Notes under the pieces: generated by a model
Databases searched by the model: none
What the model saw: the letters and a program-made list of their open reading frames with translations, nothing else
What the model was told of the DNA's origin: nothing
NCBI RefSeq assembly: GCF_023369555.1
Contig: NZ_JACJVC010000005.1
Coordinates: forward strand, 62,001 to 126,000
DNA: 64,000 bases
Direction of reading: 5' to 3'
DNA from: Actinomyces sp. AC-20-1
GTDB taxonomy: Bacteria > Actinomycetota > Actinomycetes > Actinomycetales > Actinomycetaceae
Part shown: piece after piece, positions 26,947 through 36,373 of the stretch
How the letters are laid out: the number at the start of each line of letters is the position of its first letter
How positions within the stretch are numbered: position 1 is the first letter of the stretch
Position numbers and translations under genes: made by a program

Positions 26947-27987
26947 TCAGGCGTCGGCGGCGGGGCCGGTGGTGCTGCGCACCACCAGGGTCGGCTCGAC
27001 GACGTGATGGCGGGCGTCGGCGCGCCCGCCGATCCGTTCGAGCAGGAGGCTGATGGCGGCGGAGCCCGTCTGCTCGCCGGACTGGTCGACGGTGGTGAGC
27101 GAGACGCGGCTGAGCGAGGAGGTGTGGACGTTGTCGTAGCCCGCCACCGAGACGTCCCCGGGCACGGCCAGGCCGGCGGCCTCCAGGTGCTCGAGCACGC
27201 CGAAGGCCGTGTGGTCCGTGCTGGCGAAGACCGCCGTCGGCCGGTGCCTGCGGGACAGGGAGCGCTCGGCGAGCTCGTGCCCGCCCGCCTCGGAGGACTC
27301 CGCCGCGATGACGTCGGGGACCAGGCCCCGGCGCTCCATCGCGGCCGCGAAGCCGTCGCGGCGCACGGTCTGCGACAGAGGGTGGTCGATCTCGATGGGG
27401 TCGCGGGGGATCTCGTTGTACGTGATGCGCTCGTGCCCGAGGCGGGTGAGGTGGTCCACCATGAGCTCGGCGCCAAGCGCCTCGTCGGTGACCACCGTGT
27501 CGAAGTCCTCGGGCTCCCCGTGCAGGGCGATGGTGGTGACCGGCAGCTGGCGGGCCAGCCAGTGCAGCTGCTCGGTGCGCATGCGCGGGGAGATGAGGAC
27601 GAGGCCGTCGACCTGGAGGTCGAGCATGGCGTCCACCCGCCTGCCGTAGGCCTCGGCCGTGACCCCGGCGACGGAGAGCAGGTCCTGGTAGCCCGTGCCC
27701 GCCAGGCGCTCGGCGATGGCGCTCGCGACCTCGAACTGGAAGGGAGACTGGAAGTCGGTGAGCAGGACGCCGATCGTGTGCGAGGAGCCGCGCATGGTGC
27801 GGGCGCCGGTGCGAGGGCGGTAGCCGAGGGTGTCGATGGCGGCGTTGACCCTCTCGCGCATCTGCTCGGAGACCCCGTAGGCGTTGCGTATGACCTTCGA
27901 GACGGCGGCGACGGAGACGCCGGCCTCCGCGGCGACGTCCTTGATCGTCGCGCGCCGGGGGGCGCCGGCGGCTCGGGTGGTGGTCAT
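26947..27987 (-). CDS. LacI-family transcriptional regulator (second)
   Basis: A 346-residue LacI/GalR protein with helix-turn-helix near residues 13-34 (TIKDVAAEAGVSVAAVSKVI) and hinge RTGARTMRGS. The sensor domain includes GVLLTDFQSPF, TAVFASTDHTAFGVL and VPGDVSVAGYDNVH. ATG 27987 is the only sensible start; the frame is open far upstream but across the promoter. It is divergent from the ABC-importer operon and probably controls it. A perfect inverted repeat 23-41 bases upstream of its start is the likely operator. Only distantly similar to the LacI at 25772. Confidence 0.9.
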   Translation of the reverse strand: MTTTRAAGAPRRATIKDVAAEAGVSVAAVSKVIRNAYGVSEQMRERVNAAIDTLGYRPRTGARTMRGSSHTIGVLLTDFQSPFQFEVASAIAERLAGTGYQDLLSVAGVTAEAYGRRVDAMLDLQVDGLVLISPRMRTEQLHWLARQLPVTTIALHGEPEDFDTVVTDEALGAELMVDHLTRLGHERITYNEIPRDPIEIDHPLSQTVRRDGFAAAMERRGLVPDVIAAESSEAGGHELAERSLSRRHRPTAVFASTDHTAFGVLEHLEAAGLAVPGDVSVAGYDNVHTSSLSRVSLTTVDQSGEQTGSAAISLLLERIGGRADARHHVVEPTLVVRSTTGPAADA

Positions 27988-28009
27988 AGGGACATGGTAA
28001 AGGTAGGAG

Positions 28010-28028
28010 ACCGTTCTACAAGAACGGT
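28010..28028. promoter_or_regulatory. Candidate operator of the second LacI regulator
   Basis: Perfect 8-bp inverted repeat ACCGTTCT-ACA-AGAACGGT, 23 bases upstream of the LacI start. It is different in sequence from the TGAA-N4-TTCA sites. Confidence 0.55.
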
Positions 28029-28153
28029 GCCGTACCTGACTGTTCGCCAGGTCCTGTCCATGTGGCGCGCCCGCCGGCCAGGATGCACTCGTGGGCGCGG
28101 ATGGCTCAGAAAATAAGGGTTCTTTTCGTAGGTGAGGCCCCCGTGAGTACATG

Positions 28154-28242
28154 TGAATGCTTTCAGAAGAGCCTTGACAGGGTGTGGCCGCGTTCTCTAT
28201 CTTGTGTGTAGAACGTTTCACATCGTCCTGAAGGAACGTTCC
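28154..28242 (+). promoter_or_regulatory. Promoter of the ABC importer-rhamnosidase operon, with operators
   Basis: -35 TTGACA (28174-28179) and -10 TATCTT (28198-28203) are spaced by 18 bases. TGAATGCTTTCA (28154-28165) lies just upstream of the -35, TAGAACGTTTCA (28209-28220) just downstream of the -10, and a perfect palindrome GGAACGTTCC at 28233-28242. Both LacI regulators could therefore act here. Confidence 0.65.
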
Positions 28243-28305
28243 CCTGCCGCGCCCCGTCGCGGAGCACCGGAGCTCCCCGGGGCCGCCGTCCAAAGGAGGA
28301 CACCC

Positions 28306-29829
28306 ATGCACCCTGTCTCCCGTCGAGTCTTTCTCGGAGGCACCAGCCTCCTCGCCGTCGCCGCCACCCTGTCCGCCTGCACGAGCGCAGGCACCGGCGG
28401 CTCCGGCAGCACCACCAAGGACACCCTCACCCTCGGCATGACCGCGGACATCGAGGGCTGGGACCCCACCAACCAGCCCGGCTACCAGGGCTGGCCCGGC
28501 GAGGCCATCTGGGGCGCGCTCGTCTACGTCAACGAGGTCGGGGAGATGGAGCCCGGCCTGGCCGAGTCCTGGGAGGTCGGCGACGGCAACCACTCCTTCA
28601 CCGCCCACCTGCGCCGGGGCGTCACCTTCTCCGACGGCGACGTCGCCGACGCCGACGCCGTCAAGGCCAACTTCGAGCTCGCCGCCGCCAACGAGGCCAC
28701 CTCCAGCATGTACCAGGGCATCACCTTCGACATCCCCGACGCCCACACCATCACCATCACCTGGCCCGAGCCCCAGCCCCTCATGGCCGACCGCGTCGGC
28801 AGGGTCAAGCTCACCTCCCCGACCCTCATCGCCTCGGGCAACCTCAACGACAAGCCCGTCGGCTTCGGCCCCTACCTCCTCGACGAGGCCGGCACCACCC
28901 GCTCCTCCGTCTACACCTTCACCAAGAACCCGGACCACTGGGACGCGGACCGCTACCCCTACACCACCCTCGTGTGCAAGGTCTTCGACTCCGAGACCGC
29001 CGCCCTCAACGCCCTCAAGACCGGCCAGATCGACGGCACCCTCGTCAACGCCCAGTCCCACGACGAGGTGACCGGCTCCGGCTTCGAGGTCGCTGAGATG
29101 AACGGCCAGACCACCCGCCTGCTGCTCACCGACCACAAGGGCGAGATCATCCCGGCCCTGGGGGACGTGCGCGTGCGCCGGGCCATCAACATGGTCTTCG
29201 ACAAGCAGGCCATGGTCGACGCCCTCTACTCCGGGCACGGCGAGGTCTCCCACCAGATCTTCCGACCCGGCTCCGCCGCCTACATCGACGACCTCGCCGA
29301 CCCCTACCCCTTCGACGTCGAGACGGCCAAGGCCCTCATGGCCGAGGCCGGCTACGCCGATGGCTTCGCCATCGAGCTGCCCACCATGGACGGCCAGAAC
29401 CACGACGTCCTCATGCCCTACGTCACCCAGCAGCTCGCCGAGCTCAACATCACCGTGACCCAGGTGCCGCTCACCGGCGCCAACGCCATCGGGGACCTCC
29501 TGTCAGGCACCTACCCGGTGGTCCTGTGGCAGCTCGGCAACATCGGCAACTCCGCCCAGGACATCGACATCGTCGTGCGCCACACCGGCTACTGGAACCT
29601 CGAGCACCAGCCGGACGACTTCGTCAACGACAGGTGGGACGTCATCTGCACCGGCACCGAGGAGGAGTCCGCGGCCGCCCAGAAGGAGATCAACCAGTAC
29701 ATCATCGAGCAGGCATGGTTCGCCCCCATGGTCAACCCGACCGCCTTCTACGCCCACACGGCCGACGTCACCATCACCCACGTCTCGGACCTCGAGGGCC
29801 TGGCCCCCAAGCTCCGCGACTTCCAGTGA
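28306..29829 (+). CDS. ABC-transporter substrate-binding lipoprotein (family 5)
   Basis: A 507-residue extracytoplasmic solute-binding protein of the dipeptide/oligopeptide class. The signal region has twin Arg (SRRVFLGG) and a lipobox ending LSAC at about residue 27, so it is probably a lipid-anchored, possibly Tat-exported, protein. SBP_bac_5 hallmarks: GLAESWEVG, FTAHLRRGVTFSDGD, KPVGFGPYLL, and VRRAINMVFDK. ATG 28306 is preceded by AAAGGAGGA. Although the family is named for peptides, the linkage to a rhamnosidase and other glycosidases suggests a glycoside or oligosaccharide ligand (inference). Confidence 0.92.
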   Translation: MHPVSRRVFLGGTSLLAVAATLSACTSAGTGGSGSTTKDTLTLGMTADIEGWDPTNQPGYQGWPGEAIWGALVYVNEVGEMEPGLAESWEVGDGNHSFTAHLRRGVTFSDGDVADADAVKANFELAAANEATSSMYQGITFDIPDAHTITITWPEPQPLMADRVGRVKLTSPTLIASGNLNDKPVGFGPYLLDEAGTTRSSVYTFTKNPDHWDADRYPYTTLVCKVFDSETAALNALKTGQIDGTLVNAQSHDEVTGSGFEVAEMNGQTTRLLLTDHKGEIIPALGDVRVRRAINMVFDKQAMVDALYSGHGEVSHQIFRPGSAAYIDDLADPYPFDVETAKALMAEAGYADGFAIELPTMDGQNHDVLMPYVTQQLAELNITVTQVPLTGANAIGDLLSGTYPVVLWQLGNIGNSAQDIDIVVRHTGYWNLEHQPDDFVNDRWDVICTGTEEESAAAQKEINQYIIEQAWFAPMVNPTAFYAHTADVTITHVSDLEGLAPKLRDFQ

Positions 29830-29868
29830 CCCGCGCCTGAGCGCCCACTGACCGAGGAAAGGCCTCTC

Positions 29869-30816
29869 ATGCTCGCCTCCGTGTGGAAGAACCTCCTGAG
29901 ATCGGGGGTGGTCCTCGTCGTCGTCACCTTCGTGGTCTTCTCCCTCATGTACGGCAACGGCCCCGGTATCGCCCGCGCCGTCCTCGGCCTCCAGGCCGAG
30001 GTCACCGAGGACAACGTCACCGCCAAGATGGTCGAGCTCGGCCTCGACCGCCCCCTGCTCACCCAGTACCTGGACTGGGGCCGCGGCGCCCTGACCGGCG
30101 ACCTCGGCAGGTCCTTCTACACGGGGCAGCGCGTCACCGAGGCGCTTGTCACCCGCGTGCCCGTCACCCTTGCCGTCGTCATGGTGGCCCTCGTCCTCAC
30201 AGCGCTGCTCAGCGTCCTGCTGGGGGTCACCGCGGCGGTCAGGGGTGGCTGGGCCGACCGGCTGCTGCAGCTGTCCTCCATCCTCGGCACCGCCGTGCCC
30301 AGCTTCATCACCTCCATCGCCCTCGTCTTCCTCTTCGCGATCCTCTGGCGGGTCCTGCCCGCCACCGGCTACGTCTCACCCGACAGGTCGCTCACCGGGT
30401 GGATCGCCTCCATCACGCTGCCGGTCACCGCCCTGCTCATCGGCGCCGTCTCCAGCGCCGCCCAGCAGTTCCGCACCGCCACCCTCGACCAGCTCGGCAA
30501 GGACTACGTGCGCACGCTGCGCGCCCGCGGCGTGTCCGAGCGGGCCGTCATCTTCCGCCACGTGCTGCGCAACGCCGCCGCGCCCGGGCTCACCGTCCTC
30601 TCGCTCACCGTCTTCTCCCTGCTGGGTGGCGCCGTCTTCATCGAGCAGGTCTTCGCCCTGCCTGGCCTGGGCCAGCTCGCCAACTCCTCGGCACAGATCT
30701 TCGACGTCCCCATGGTCATGGGCACCGTCCTCGTCACCGCCGTCATCGTCCTGGTCGTCAACTTCCTGGGAGACCTCGCGATCACCCTGCTCAACCCGAA
30801 GGCGAGGAAGCGATGA
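29869..30816 (+). CDS. ABC-transporter permease (OppB/DppB type)
   Basis: A 315-residue inner-membrane permease with six predicted segments. The conserved permease loop is RTLRARGVSERAVIFRHVLRNAAAPG, followed by the family C-terminal signature GGAVFIEQVFALPGLGQL. ATG 29869 has GAGGAAAGG upstream. The stop overlaps the next start (ATGA at 30813-30816), so translation is coupled with the fused permease-ATPase. Confidence 0.92.
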   Translation: MLASVWKNLLRSGVVLVVVTFVVFSLMYGNGPGIARAVLGLQAEVTEDNVTAKMVELGLDRPLLTQYLDWGRGALTGDLGRSFYTGQRVTEALVTRVPVTLAVVMVALVLTALLSVLLGVTAAVRGGWADRLLQLSSILGTAVPSFITSIALVFLFAILWRVLPATGYVSPDRSLTGWIASITLPVTALLIGAVSSAAQQFRTATLDQLGKDYVRTLRARGVSERAVIFRHVLRNAAAPGLTVLSLTVFSLLGGAVFIEQVFALPGLGQLANSSAQIFDVPMVMGTVLVTAVIVLVVNFLGDLAITLLNPKARKR

Positions 30817-32585
30817 GCGCCCCCACCACCGAGACCACCACCAGCACGAGGACGGGCCGTGAGAGGAGGGGGACGAGCGTGCTGCTCCGGCTCCTGCGCA
30901 ACCCCCTCGCGGTCATCTGCCTGCTGATCGTCCTGGCCGTCCTCCTCACCGCCCTCCTCGCCCCGGTCCTGGCCCCACTGGGACCGCAGACGACGGACCT
31001 CGCCGCCACCAACGCGCCCCCGGGCACACCCGGCCACCCGCTCGGCGGCGACTCCTCCGGCAGGGACATCCTGTCCCGGCTCATCTGGGGCTCACGGCAG
31101 ACCGTCGTCTCCTGTCTCATCATGCTGGCCGTCTCCCTCACAGCCGGAGTGAGCACCGGCCTCCTCGCCGGCTTCTACCGCGGCCGCCTCGAGACCGTCG
31201 CCGGCTTCGTCACCGACGTCCTCATGTCCCTGCCCTCCATCATCCTGCTCATCGCCCTGTACGCGGTGACCGGACCGAACATCCCCGTCATGATGGCCGT
31301 CTTCGGCCTGCTGACAGCCCCCACCTACTACCGCCTCGTGCGCTCCGTCGTCGTCTCCGTGCGCAACGAGCTCTACGTCGACGCCGCCCGCGTCGTCGGC
31401 CTGTCCGACGCCCGTATCATCGGCCGGCACGTCCTGTGGGCGGTGCGTGCCCCCGTCGTCATCCAGGGCGCCTTCATCCTCGCCTCAGGCATCGGGATCG
31501 AGGCCGGCATGTCCTTCCTCGGGCTCGGCAACCCCGCAGGCGTCTCCTGGGGCGTCATGCTGCAGGTCTCCTTCAACGGCATCTACAACAACCCGGTCGC
31601 CGTCGTCTGGCCCGCCGCCGTCATCTCCGTGACCATCCTGGCGCTCATCCTCCTGGGCAACGCCCTGTCCGACGTCCTGCAGGCCTCCGCCCGAGCCCGC
31701 ACCGTCACCTCCCGCCAGCGCAGGGACGCCCTGGCAGCCACCACCGCCCAGCACGCCGACAGCGAGCCCAGGCCCCCGGACCCCGGGGCCGCGGTCTCCA
31801 TCCGGGGCCTGAGAGTCGGCTACACCCACGACGACGGCTTCCGCGAGGTCGTCCACGGCATTGACCTCGACATCCGCCAGGGCGAGATCCACGGCCTCGT
31901 GGGCGAGTCCGGGTCCGGCAAGTCCCAGATCGCCTTCTCCGTCCTCGGCATCCTGCCCAAGGAGGCCCTGAGGCTCGGCGGCTCCATCCACATCGACGGC
32001 GTCGACGTGCTCGCCGACGCCCGCGCCATGCGCGCCGCCCGCGGACGCAAGGTCGCCTACGTCCCCCAGGAGCCGATGAGCAACCTGGACCCCTCCTTCA
32101 CCATCGGCAAGCAGCTCGAGCACGGCATGCGCGCCGCCACCACCCTGTCCCGCCAGGAGATCCGGGAGCGGACCGTCACCCTGCTGCACTCGGTCGGCAT
32201 CGCCGACGCCGAGCGGGTCATGGGCCTCTACCCGCACGAGGTCTCCGGCGGGATGGCCCAGCGCGTCCTCATCTGCGGCGCCCTGGCCAGCGACCCCGAG
32301 GTCATCGTCGCGGACGAGCCCACCACGGCCCTCGACGTCACCGTCCAGGCCGAGATCCTGGACCTCCTGCGCGACCTCGCCCGCGAGGCCGGCCTCGCCG
32401 TCCTCTTCGTCACCCACAACCTCGGTGTCGTCGCGGACCTGTGCGACACCGTCTCGGTGATGAGGGACGGCCACATCGTGGAGACCCAGGACGTCGAGTC
32501 CCTCTTCGCCCACCCCCGTGAGGAGTACACCCGCGAGCTGCTGGCCTCCTCCCTCAGCGTCGAGCTCATGGAGACCGAGTCATGA
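30813..32585 (+). CDS. Fused ABC permease-ATPase (OppC-OppD)
   Basis: A 590-residue fusion. Residues 1-310 are an OppC-type permease: AVICLLIVLAVLL, GTPGHPLGGDSSGRDILSRL, and the coupling loop VDAARVVGLSDARIIGRHVL. After a hydrophilic linker, residues 335-590 are an OppD-type ATPase with Walker A GESGSGKS, signature VSGGMAQR and Walker B VIVADEPTTALD. Such fusions are known in actinobacterial importers. With OppB and OppF it supplies two membrane and two nucleotide-binding domains. The frame is continuous with no stop between domains, so it is a true fusion. It overlaps both neighbours by four bases. Confidence 0.92.
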   Translation: MSAPTTETTTSTRTGRERRGTSVLLRLLRNPLAVICLLIVLAVLLTALLAPVLAPLGPQTTDLAATNAPPGTPGHPLGGDSSGRDILSRLIWGSRQTVVSCLIMLAVSLTAGVSTGLLAGFYRGRLETVAGFVTDVLMSLPSIILLIALYAVTGPNIPVMMAVFGLLTAPTYYRLVRSVVVSVRNELYVDAARVVGLSDARIIGRHVLWAVRAPVVIQGAFILASGIGIEAGMSFLGLGNPAGVSWGVMLQVSFNGIYNNPVAVVWPAAVISVTILALILLGNALSDVLQASARARTVTSRQRRDALAATTAQHADSEPRPPDPGAAVSIRGLRVGYTHDDGFREVVHGIDLDIRQGEIHGLVGESGSGKSQIAFSVLGILPKEALRLGGSIHIDGVDVLADARAMRAARGRKVAYVPQEPMSNLDPSFTIGKQLEHGMRAATTLSRQEIRERTVTLLHSVGIADAERVMGLYPHEVSGGMAQRVLICGALASDPEVIVADEPTTALDVTVQAEILDLLRDLAREAGLAVLFVTHNLGVVADLCDTVSVMRDGHIVETQDVESLFAHPREEYTRELLASSLSVELMETES

Positions 32586-33427
32586 CCACGTCACCCGCCG
32601 ACGGCCAGAGCACCCCGCTGCTCGAGATCGACGACCTCGTCGTCACCTTCCCCGGCCCCCGCCGAGGGCAGGGCACCACCGTCATCCACGGCGTCAGCCT
32701 CGACCTGAGCGCCGGCGAGACCCTGTCCGTCGTCGGCGAGTCCGGCTCCGGCAAGACCACCATCGGGCGCGCCGTCCTCGGCCTGGCCCCCGTCTCCGGC
32801 GGCGAGATCCGCTTCCGCGGCAGACGCATCTCGAACGTCTCGCGCGCCGAGCGCCGGGCCATCGCCACCGACATCCAGGTGGTCTTCCAGGACCCCTACA
32901 CCTCCCTCAACCCGGCGATGCGCATCGGGGACATCCTCACCGAGCCGCTTGAGGCGGCCGGCGTGTCCCACGCGCGCCGGCGCGTCCTCGAGCTCCTCGA
33001 CGCCGTGTCCATGCCAGGAGACACGGTGGGCCGCTACGCCCGCGAGTTCTCCGGCGGGCAGCGACAGCGCATCGCCATCGCCCGCGCCCTCGCCCTGGAG
33101 CCGGCCGTCATCATCTGCGACGAGCCCACCTCCGCCCTCGACGTGACGACCCAGGCCCGGGTGCTCGCCCTCCTCGACGACATCCAGAAGGAGACGGGCG
33201 TCGCCTACCTCTTCATCAGCCACGACCTCGGCGTCGTCAACCGCGTGAGCGACCGGATCGCCGTCCTCTACCAGGGGCGCGTCGTCGAGGTGGGCCCTGC
33301 CCACCAGGTCGCCACCCGCCCCGCCCACGAGTACACCCGCCGCCTGCAGATGGCCGCTCCTCTGGCCGACCCGGTGAGGCAGCGGGAGCGCCGTGAGACC
33401 CGCCTCGCGCTCGCGGCCGGCGCCTGA
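32582..33427 (+). CDS. ABC-transporter ATPase (OppF/DppF type)
   Basis: A 281-residue ATPase with Walker A GESGSGKTT, Q-loop region VVFQDPYTSLNP, signature FSGGQRQRIAIARAL and Walker B VIICDEPTSALD, then SHDLGVVNRVSDRIAVLY and the C-terminal oligopeptide-ATPase extension HEYTRRLQMA. It starts inside the stop codon of the fusion gene (ATGA), and pairs with its ATPase domain. Confidence 0.93.
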   Translation: MTTSPADGQSTPLLEIDDLVVTFPGPRRGQGTTVIHGVSLDLSAGETLSVVGESGSGKTTIGRAVLGLAPVSGGEIRFRGRRISNVSRAERRAIATDIQVVFQDPYTSLNPAMRIGDILTEPLEAAGVSHARRRVLELLDAVSMPGDTVGRYAREFSGGQRQRIAIARALALEPAVIICDEPTSALDVTTQARVLALLDDIQKETGVAYLFISHDLGVVNRVSDRIAVLYQGRVVEVGPAHQVATRPAHEYTRRLQMAAPLADPVRQRERRETRLALAAGA

Positions 33428-33478
33428 GCCCGGCACCGTCACACCCACCGACCAGCACCACCCGCACAGGAGTCCGAG

Positions 33479-36373
33479 TTGAGCACCATCCAGGTCACCG
33501 ACCTGCGCCTCGAGCACCACCGCCCCACCGACCGCCTCCTGGCCGTCGAGACCGCCACGCCCCGCCTGTCCTGGTGCGTCGTCGGCGCCCCCGCCGGGTG
33601 GGAGCAGTCCGGCTACGAGGTCGAGGTGAGCCGCGGCGCGGCCGGGACGGGCACCGCCCAGCCGACCGCCGTCCAGACCCTCACCGTCGACTCCTGCGAG
33701 CAGGTCCTCGTCCCCTGGCCGACGGCGCCGCTCGCCTCCCGCGAGAGCGCCACCCTGCGCGTGCGCCTGCGCGGGACCGACGGCGCCCTCACCGGCTGGT
33801 CCCGGCCCGTCGAGGTCGAGGCCGCCCTGCTCGACCCCTCCGAGTGGCAGGCGGACTTCATCGCCCCCGTCGGCATCGGTGAGCCCGGCGGCCGAGCCCC
33901 CGTCATCTCCCGGACGCTCGAGGTCCCCAACGGCACCGTCCGCGCCCGCCTGCGCGCCACCGGCCACGGCCTCATCGAGCCCAGGGTCAACGGCACGCGC
34001 GTGGACGACTCCGTGCTCAACCCCGGCTGGACCTCCTACGCCCACCGCCTGCAGGTCGTCACCTGGGACGTCACCGACCTCCTCACCCCCGGCACCCACA
34101 CCCTCGACGTGCTGCTGGGCAACGGCTGGTGGCGCGGCCACGTCGGCTACTTCGGCATGACGCAGCGCTTCGGCACCCGCCTGGCGCTCGCCGCCCAGCT
34201 CGAGCTCACCGGGCCCGACGGCGCCCTCACCGTCATCGCCACCGCCGACGACGGGACCTGGACGGCCCACGAGTCCGCGGTCACGGCCGACGACCTCTAC
34301 GACGGCCAGAGCACCGACCTCCGGCTGGCGCCCGACCTCACCGGGCCGGCCGACGACGGGGCCTCCACCCACCCTGTGGAGGTGGTCCCCGCCGCCACCC
34401 GTGAGGACGAGTCCGCCACCATCGCCCTCGTCCCGCAGTCCGCCCCCCTCGTCCGCCCCACCGGCCTGCTGCCCGCCCGGAGGGTCTGGACCTCTCCGAG
34501 CGGGCGCACCCTCGTCGACTTCGGCCAGAACGCCGTCGGCGTCGTGCGCCTGACCGTGCGTGGGCTGGAGGCCGGCACCGAGGTGACCCTGCGCCACGCG
34601 GAGGTCCTGGAGGACGGCGAGCTCGCCACCCGCCCCCTGCGCGCCGCCCGCGCCACCGACACCTGGGTCCTCGACGGCCCCGCCGAGCGGGTCCTCGAGC
34701 CCACCCTCACCCTTCACGGCCTGCGCTACGCCGAGGTCACCGGCGTGCCCCACCTCGCCCCCGAGGACGTCAGCCTCGTCGTCATCGGCTCCGACATGCA
34801 GCCCACCGGCTCCTTCACCTGCTCGGACGACCTGCTCAACCGGCTGCACGCGAACACCGTGTGGTCCACGCGCGGCAACTTCGTCTCCATCCCCACCGAC
34901 TGCCCCCAGCGTGACGAGCGCCTGGGCTGGACCGGCGACATCCAGGCCTTCGCCCCCACCGCCTCCTTCCTCTTCGACACCATCTCCTTCCTCGCCTCCT
35001 GGCTCACCGACCTGCGCGCCGAGCAGCACGAGAACGGCTCCGTCCCGCACGTCGTGCCCATGTTCATGCCCTCCTCCACGCAGGAGCCGTCGGCGGCCGC
35101 CTGGGGGGACGCCGCCACCACCGTCCCGGTGGACCTGTACGAGGCCAGCGGGGACCTCGAGGTCCTGCGCGCCCAGCTGCCCTCCATGACCGCCTGGGTG
35201 GAGCGCGAGGCCGCCCTCGCCGGCGAGGACCTCGTGTGGTCCGGCGGCTTCCAGTTCGGCGACTGGCTCGACCCCACCGCCCCACCGGAGCGCCCCGCCG
35301 ACGCCAAGGCGGACCCCGACGTCGTCGCCACCGCCTACCTCGCCCGCTCCGCCCACCTCGTCGCCCGGGCCGCCGCCCTCCTGGGCGAGGAGGCGGCAGC
35401 CGAGCGCTGCTCCCGCCTCGCCCAGGACGTGCGCGCCGCCTACAACCGCGCCTTCGTCACGCCCGCCGGCCGCATCCACTCCGACGCCCAGACCGTCTAC
35501 GCCCAGGCCATCGTCTGGGACCTGCTCGAGACCCCCGCGCAGCGCGACTTCGCCGGGCAGCGCCTGGCGGACCTCGTACGCCTGTCCGGCTTCCGCATCG
35601 CCACAGGCTTCGTGGGCACGCCCCTCGTCCTGCCCGCCCTCGTCGCCACCGGTCACGTCGACGTCGCCGGCCGCCTGCTCACCCAGACCGAGTGCCCCTC
35701 CTGGCTCTACCCGGTGACGATGGGGGCGACGACGATCTGGGAGCGCTGGGACTCGATGCTCCCCGACGGCTCCGTCAACCCCGGTGAGATGACCTCCTTC
35801 AACCACTACGCGCTGGGCGCCGTCGCCGACTGGCTGCACCGCGGCCTGGCGGGCCTCGCCCCGGCCGCCCCCGGCTGGCGCCGCGTCAGCCTCGCCCCCG
35901 TCCCGCTGGCGGGCATCACCTCCGCGGCCGCCAGCCACCTGAGCCCCTACGGTGAGGTCAGCGTCTCCTGGCAGGTGTCCGACGGCGACCTCCACCTTGA
36001 GGCCGACCTGCCCGTGGGCATGACGGGGACCATCCGCCTGCCCGGAGCCGAGGCCGTCGAGGTCGCCCACGGCCACCACGAGCTGAGCGCTCCGCTGCCC
36101 GACGCCGGCTGCGGTCCGGTCCTCACCGTCCGCGACCTCATCGACGACGCCGACACCTGGGGCGAGCTCGTCGCCGTCATGGCCGACGCCGATAACCTCG
36201 CCATCGGCTCGGCCGAGCTCGCGCGCCGCATGAAGCCGCTCCTCGACTCCCCGGCCTCCGCCATCGCCTGGGAGCTCACGCCCGACCCGCGCTTCGCTCC
36301 GAAAGGCCTGCGTGAGCGCATCGAAGCCGTCATCGTCCGCGCCACGGAGCGTGAAGGGGGCACCACCGTATGA
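33479..36373 (+). CDS. Alpha-L-rhamnosidase, GH78 (third)
   Basis: A 964-residue GH78 enzyme closely related to the one at 9562. It shares DCPQRDERLGWTGD (acid Glu about 480), GATTIWERWDSM (base Glu about 755), and GFQFGDWLDP followed by PADAKADPDVVATAY. The start is TTG 33479, preceded at six bases by AGGAG (33468-33472); no ATG fits. No signal peptide is present. Its place 50 bases after the importer ATPase implies that rhamnosides enter intact and are cleaved inside. The C-terminal tail after the beta domain (about 80 residues) is helical and unassigned. It overlaps the next gene by four bases. Confidence 0.95.
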   Translation: MSTIQVTDLRLEHHRPTDRLLAVETATPRLSWCVVGAPAGWEQSGYEVEVSRGAAGTGTAQPTAVQTLTVDSCEQVLVPWPTAPLASRESATLRVRLRGTDGALTGWSRPVEVEAALLDPSEWQADFIAPVGIGEPGGRAPVISRTLEVPNGTVRARLRATGHGLIEPRVNGTRVDDSVLNPGWTSYAHRLQVVTWDVTDLLTPGTHTLDVLLGNGWWRGHVGYFGMTQRFGTRLALAAQLELTGPDGALTVIATADDGTWTAHESAVTADDLYDGQSTDLRLAPDLTGPADDGASTHPVEVVPAATREDESATIALVPQSAPLVRPTGLLPARRVWTSPSGRTLVDFGQNAVGVVRLTVRGLEAGTEVTLRHAEVLEDGELATRPLRAARATDTWVLDGPAERVLEPTLTLHGLRYAEVTGVPHLAPEDVSLVVIGSDMQPTGSFTCSDDLLNRLHANTVWSTRGNFVSIPTDCPQRDERLGWTGDIQAFAPTASFLFDTISFLASWLTDLRAEQHENGSVPHVVPMFMPSSTQEPSAAAWGDAATTVPVDLYEASGDLEVLRAQLPSMTAWVEREAALAGEDLVWSGGFQFGDWLDPTAPPERPADAKADPDVVATAYLARSAHLVARAAALLGEEAAAERCSRLAQDVRAAYNRAFVTPAGRIHSDAQTVYAQAIVWDLLETPAQRDFAGQRLADLVRLSGFRIATGFVGTPLVLPALVATGHVDVAGRLLTQTECPSWLYPVTMGATTIWERWDSMLPDGSVNPGEMTSFNHYALGAVADWLHRGLAGLAPAAPGWRRVSLAPVPLAGITSAAASHLSPYGEVSVSWQVSDGDLHLEADLPVGMTGTIRLPGAEAVEVAHGHHELSAPLPDAGCGPVLTVRDLIDDADTWGELVAVMADADNLAIGSAELARRMKPLLDSPASAIAWELTPDPRFAPKGLRERIEAVIVRATEREGGTTV

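Noticed and set aside
32591-36079. Very long open frame on the minus strand opposite the importer ATPase and third rhamnosidase
   Set aside because: No domain or start signal; both genes on the other strand have intact catalytic motifs.
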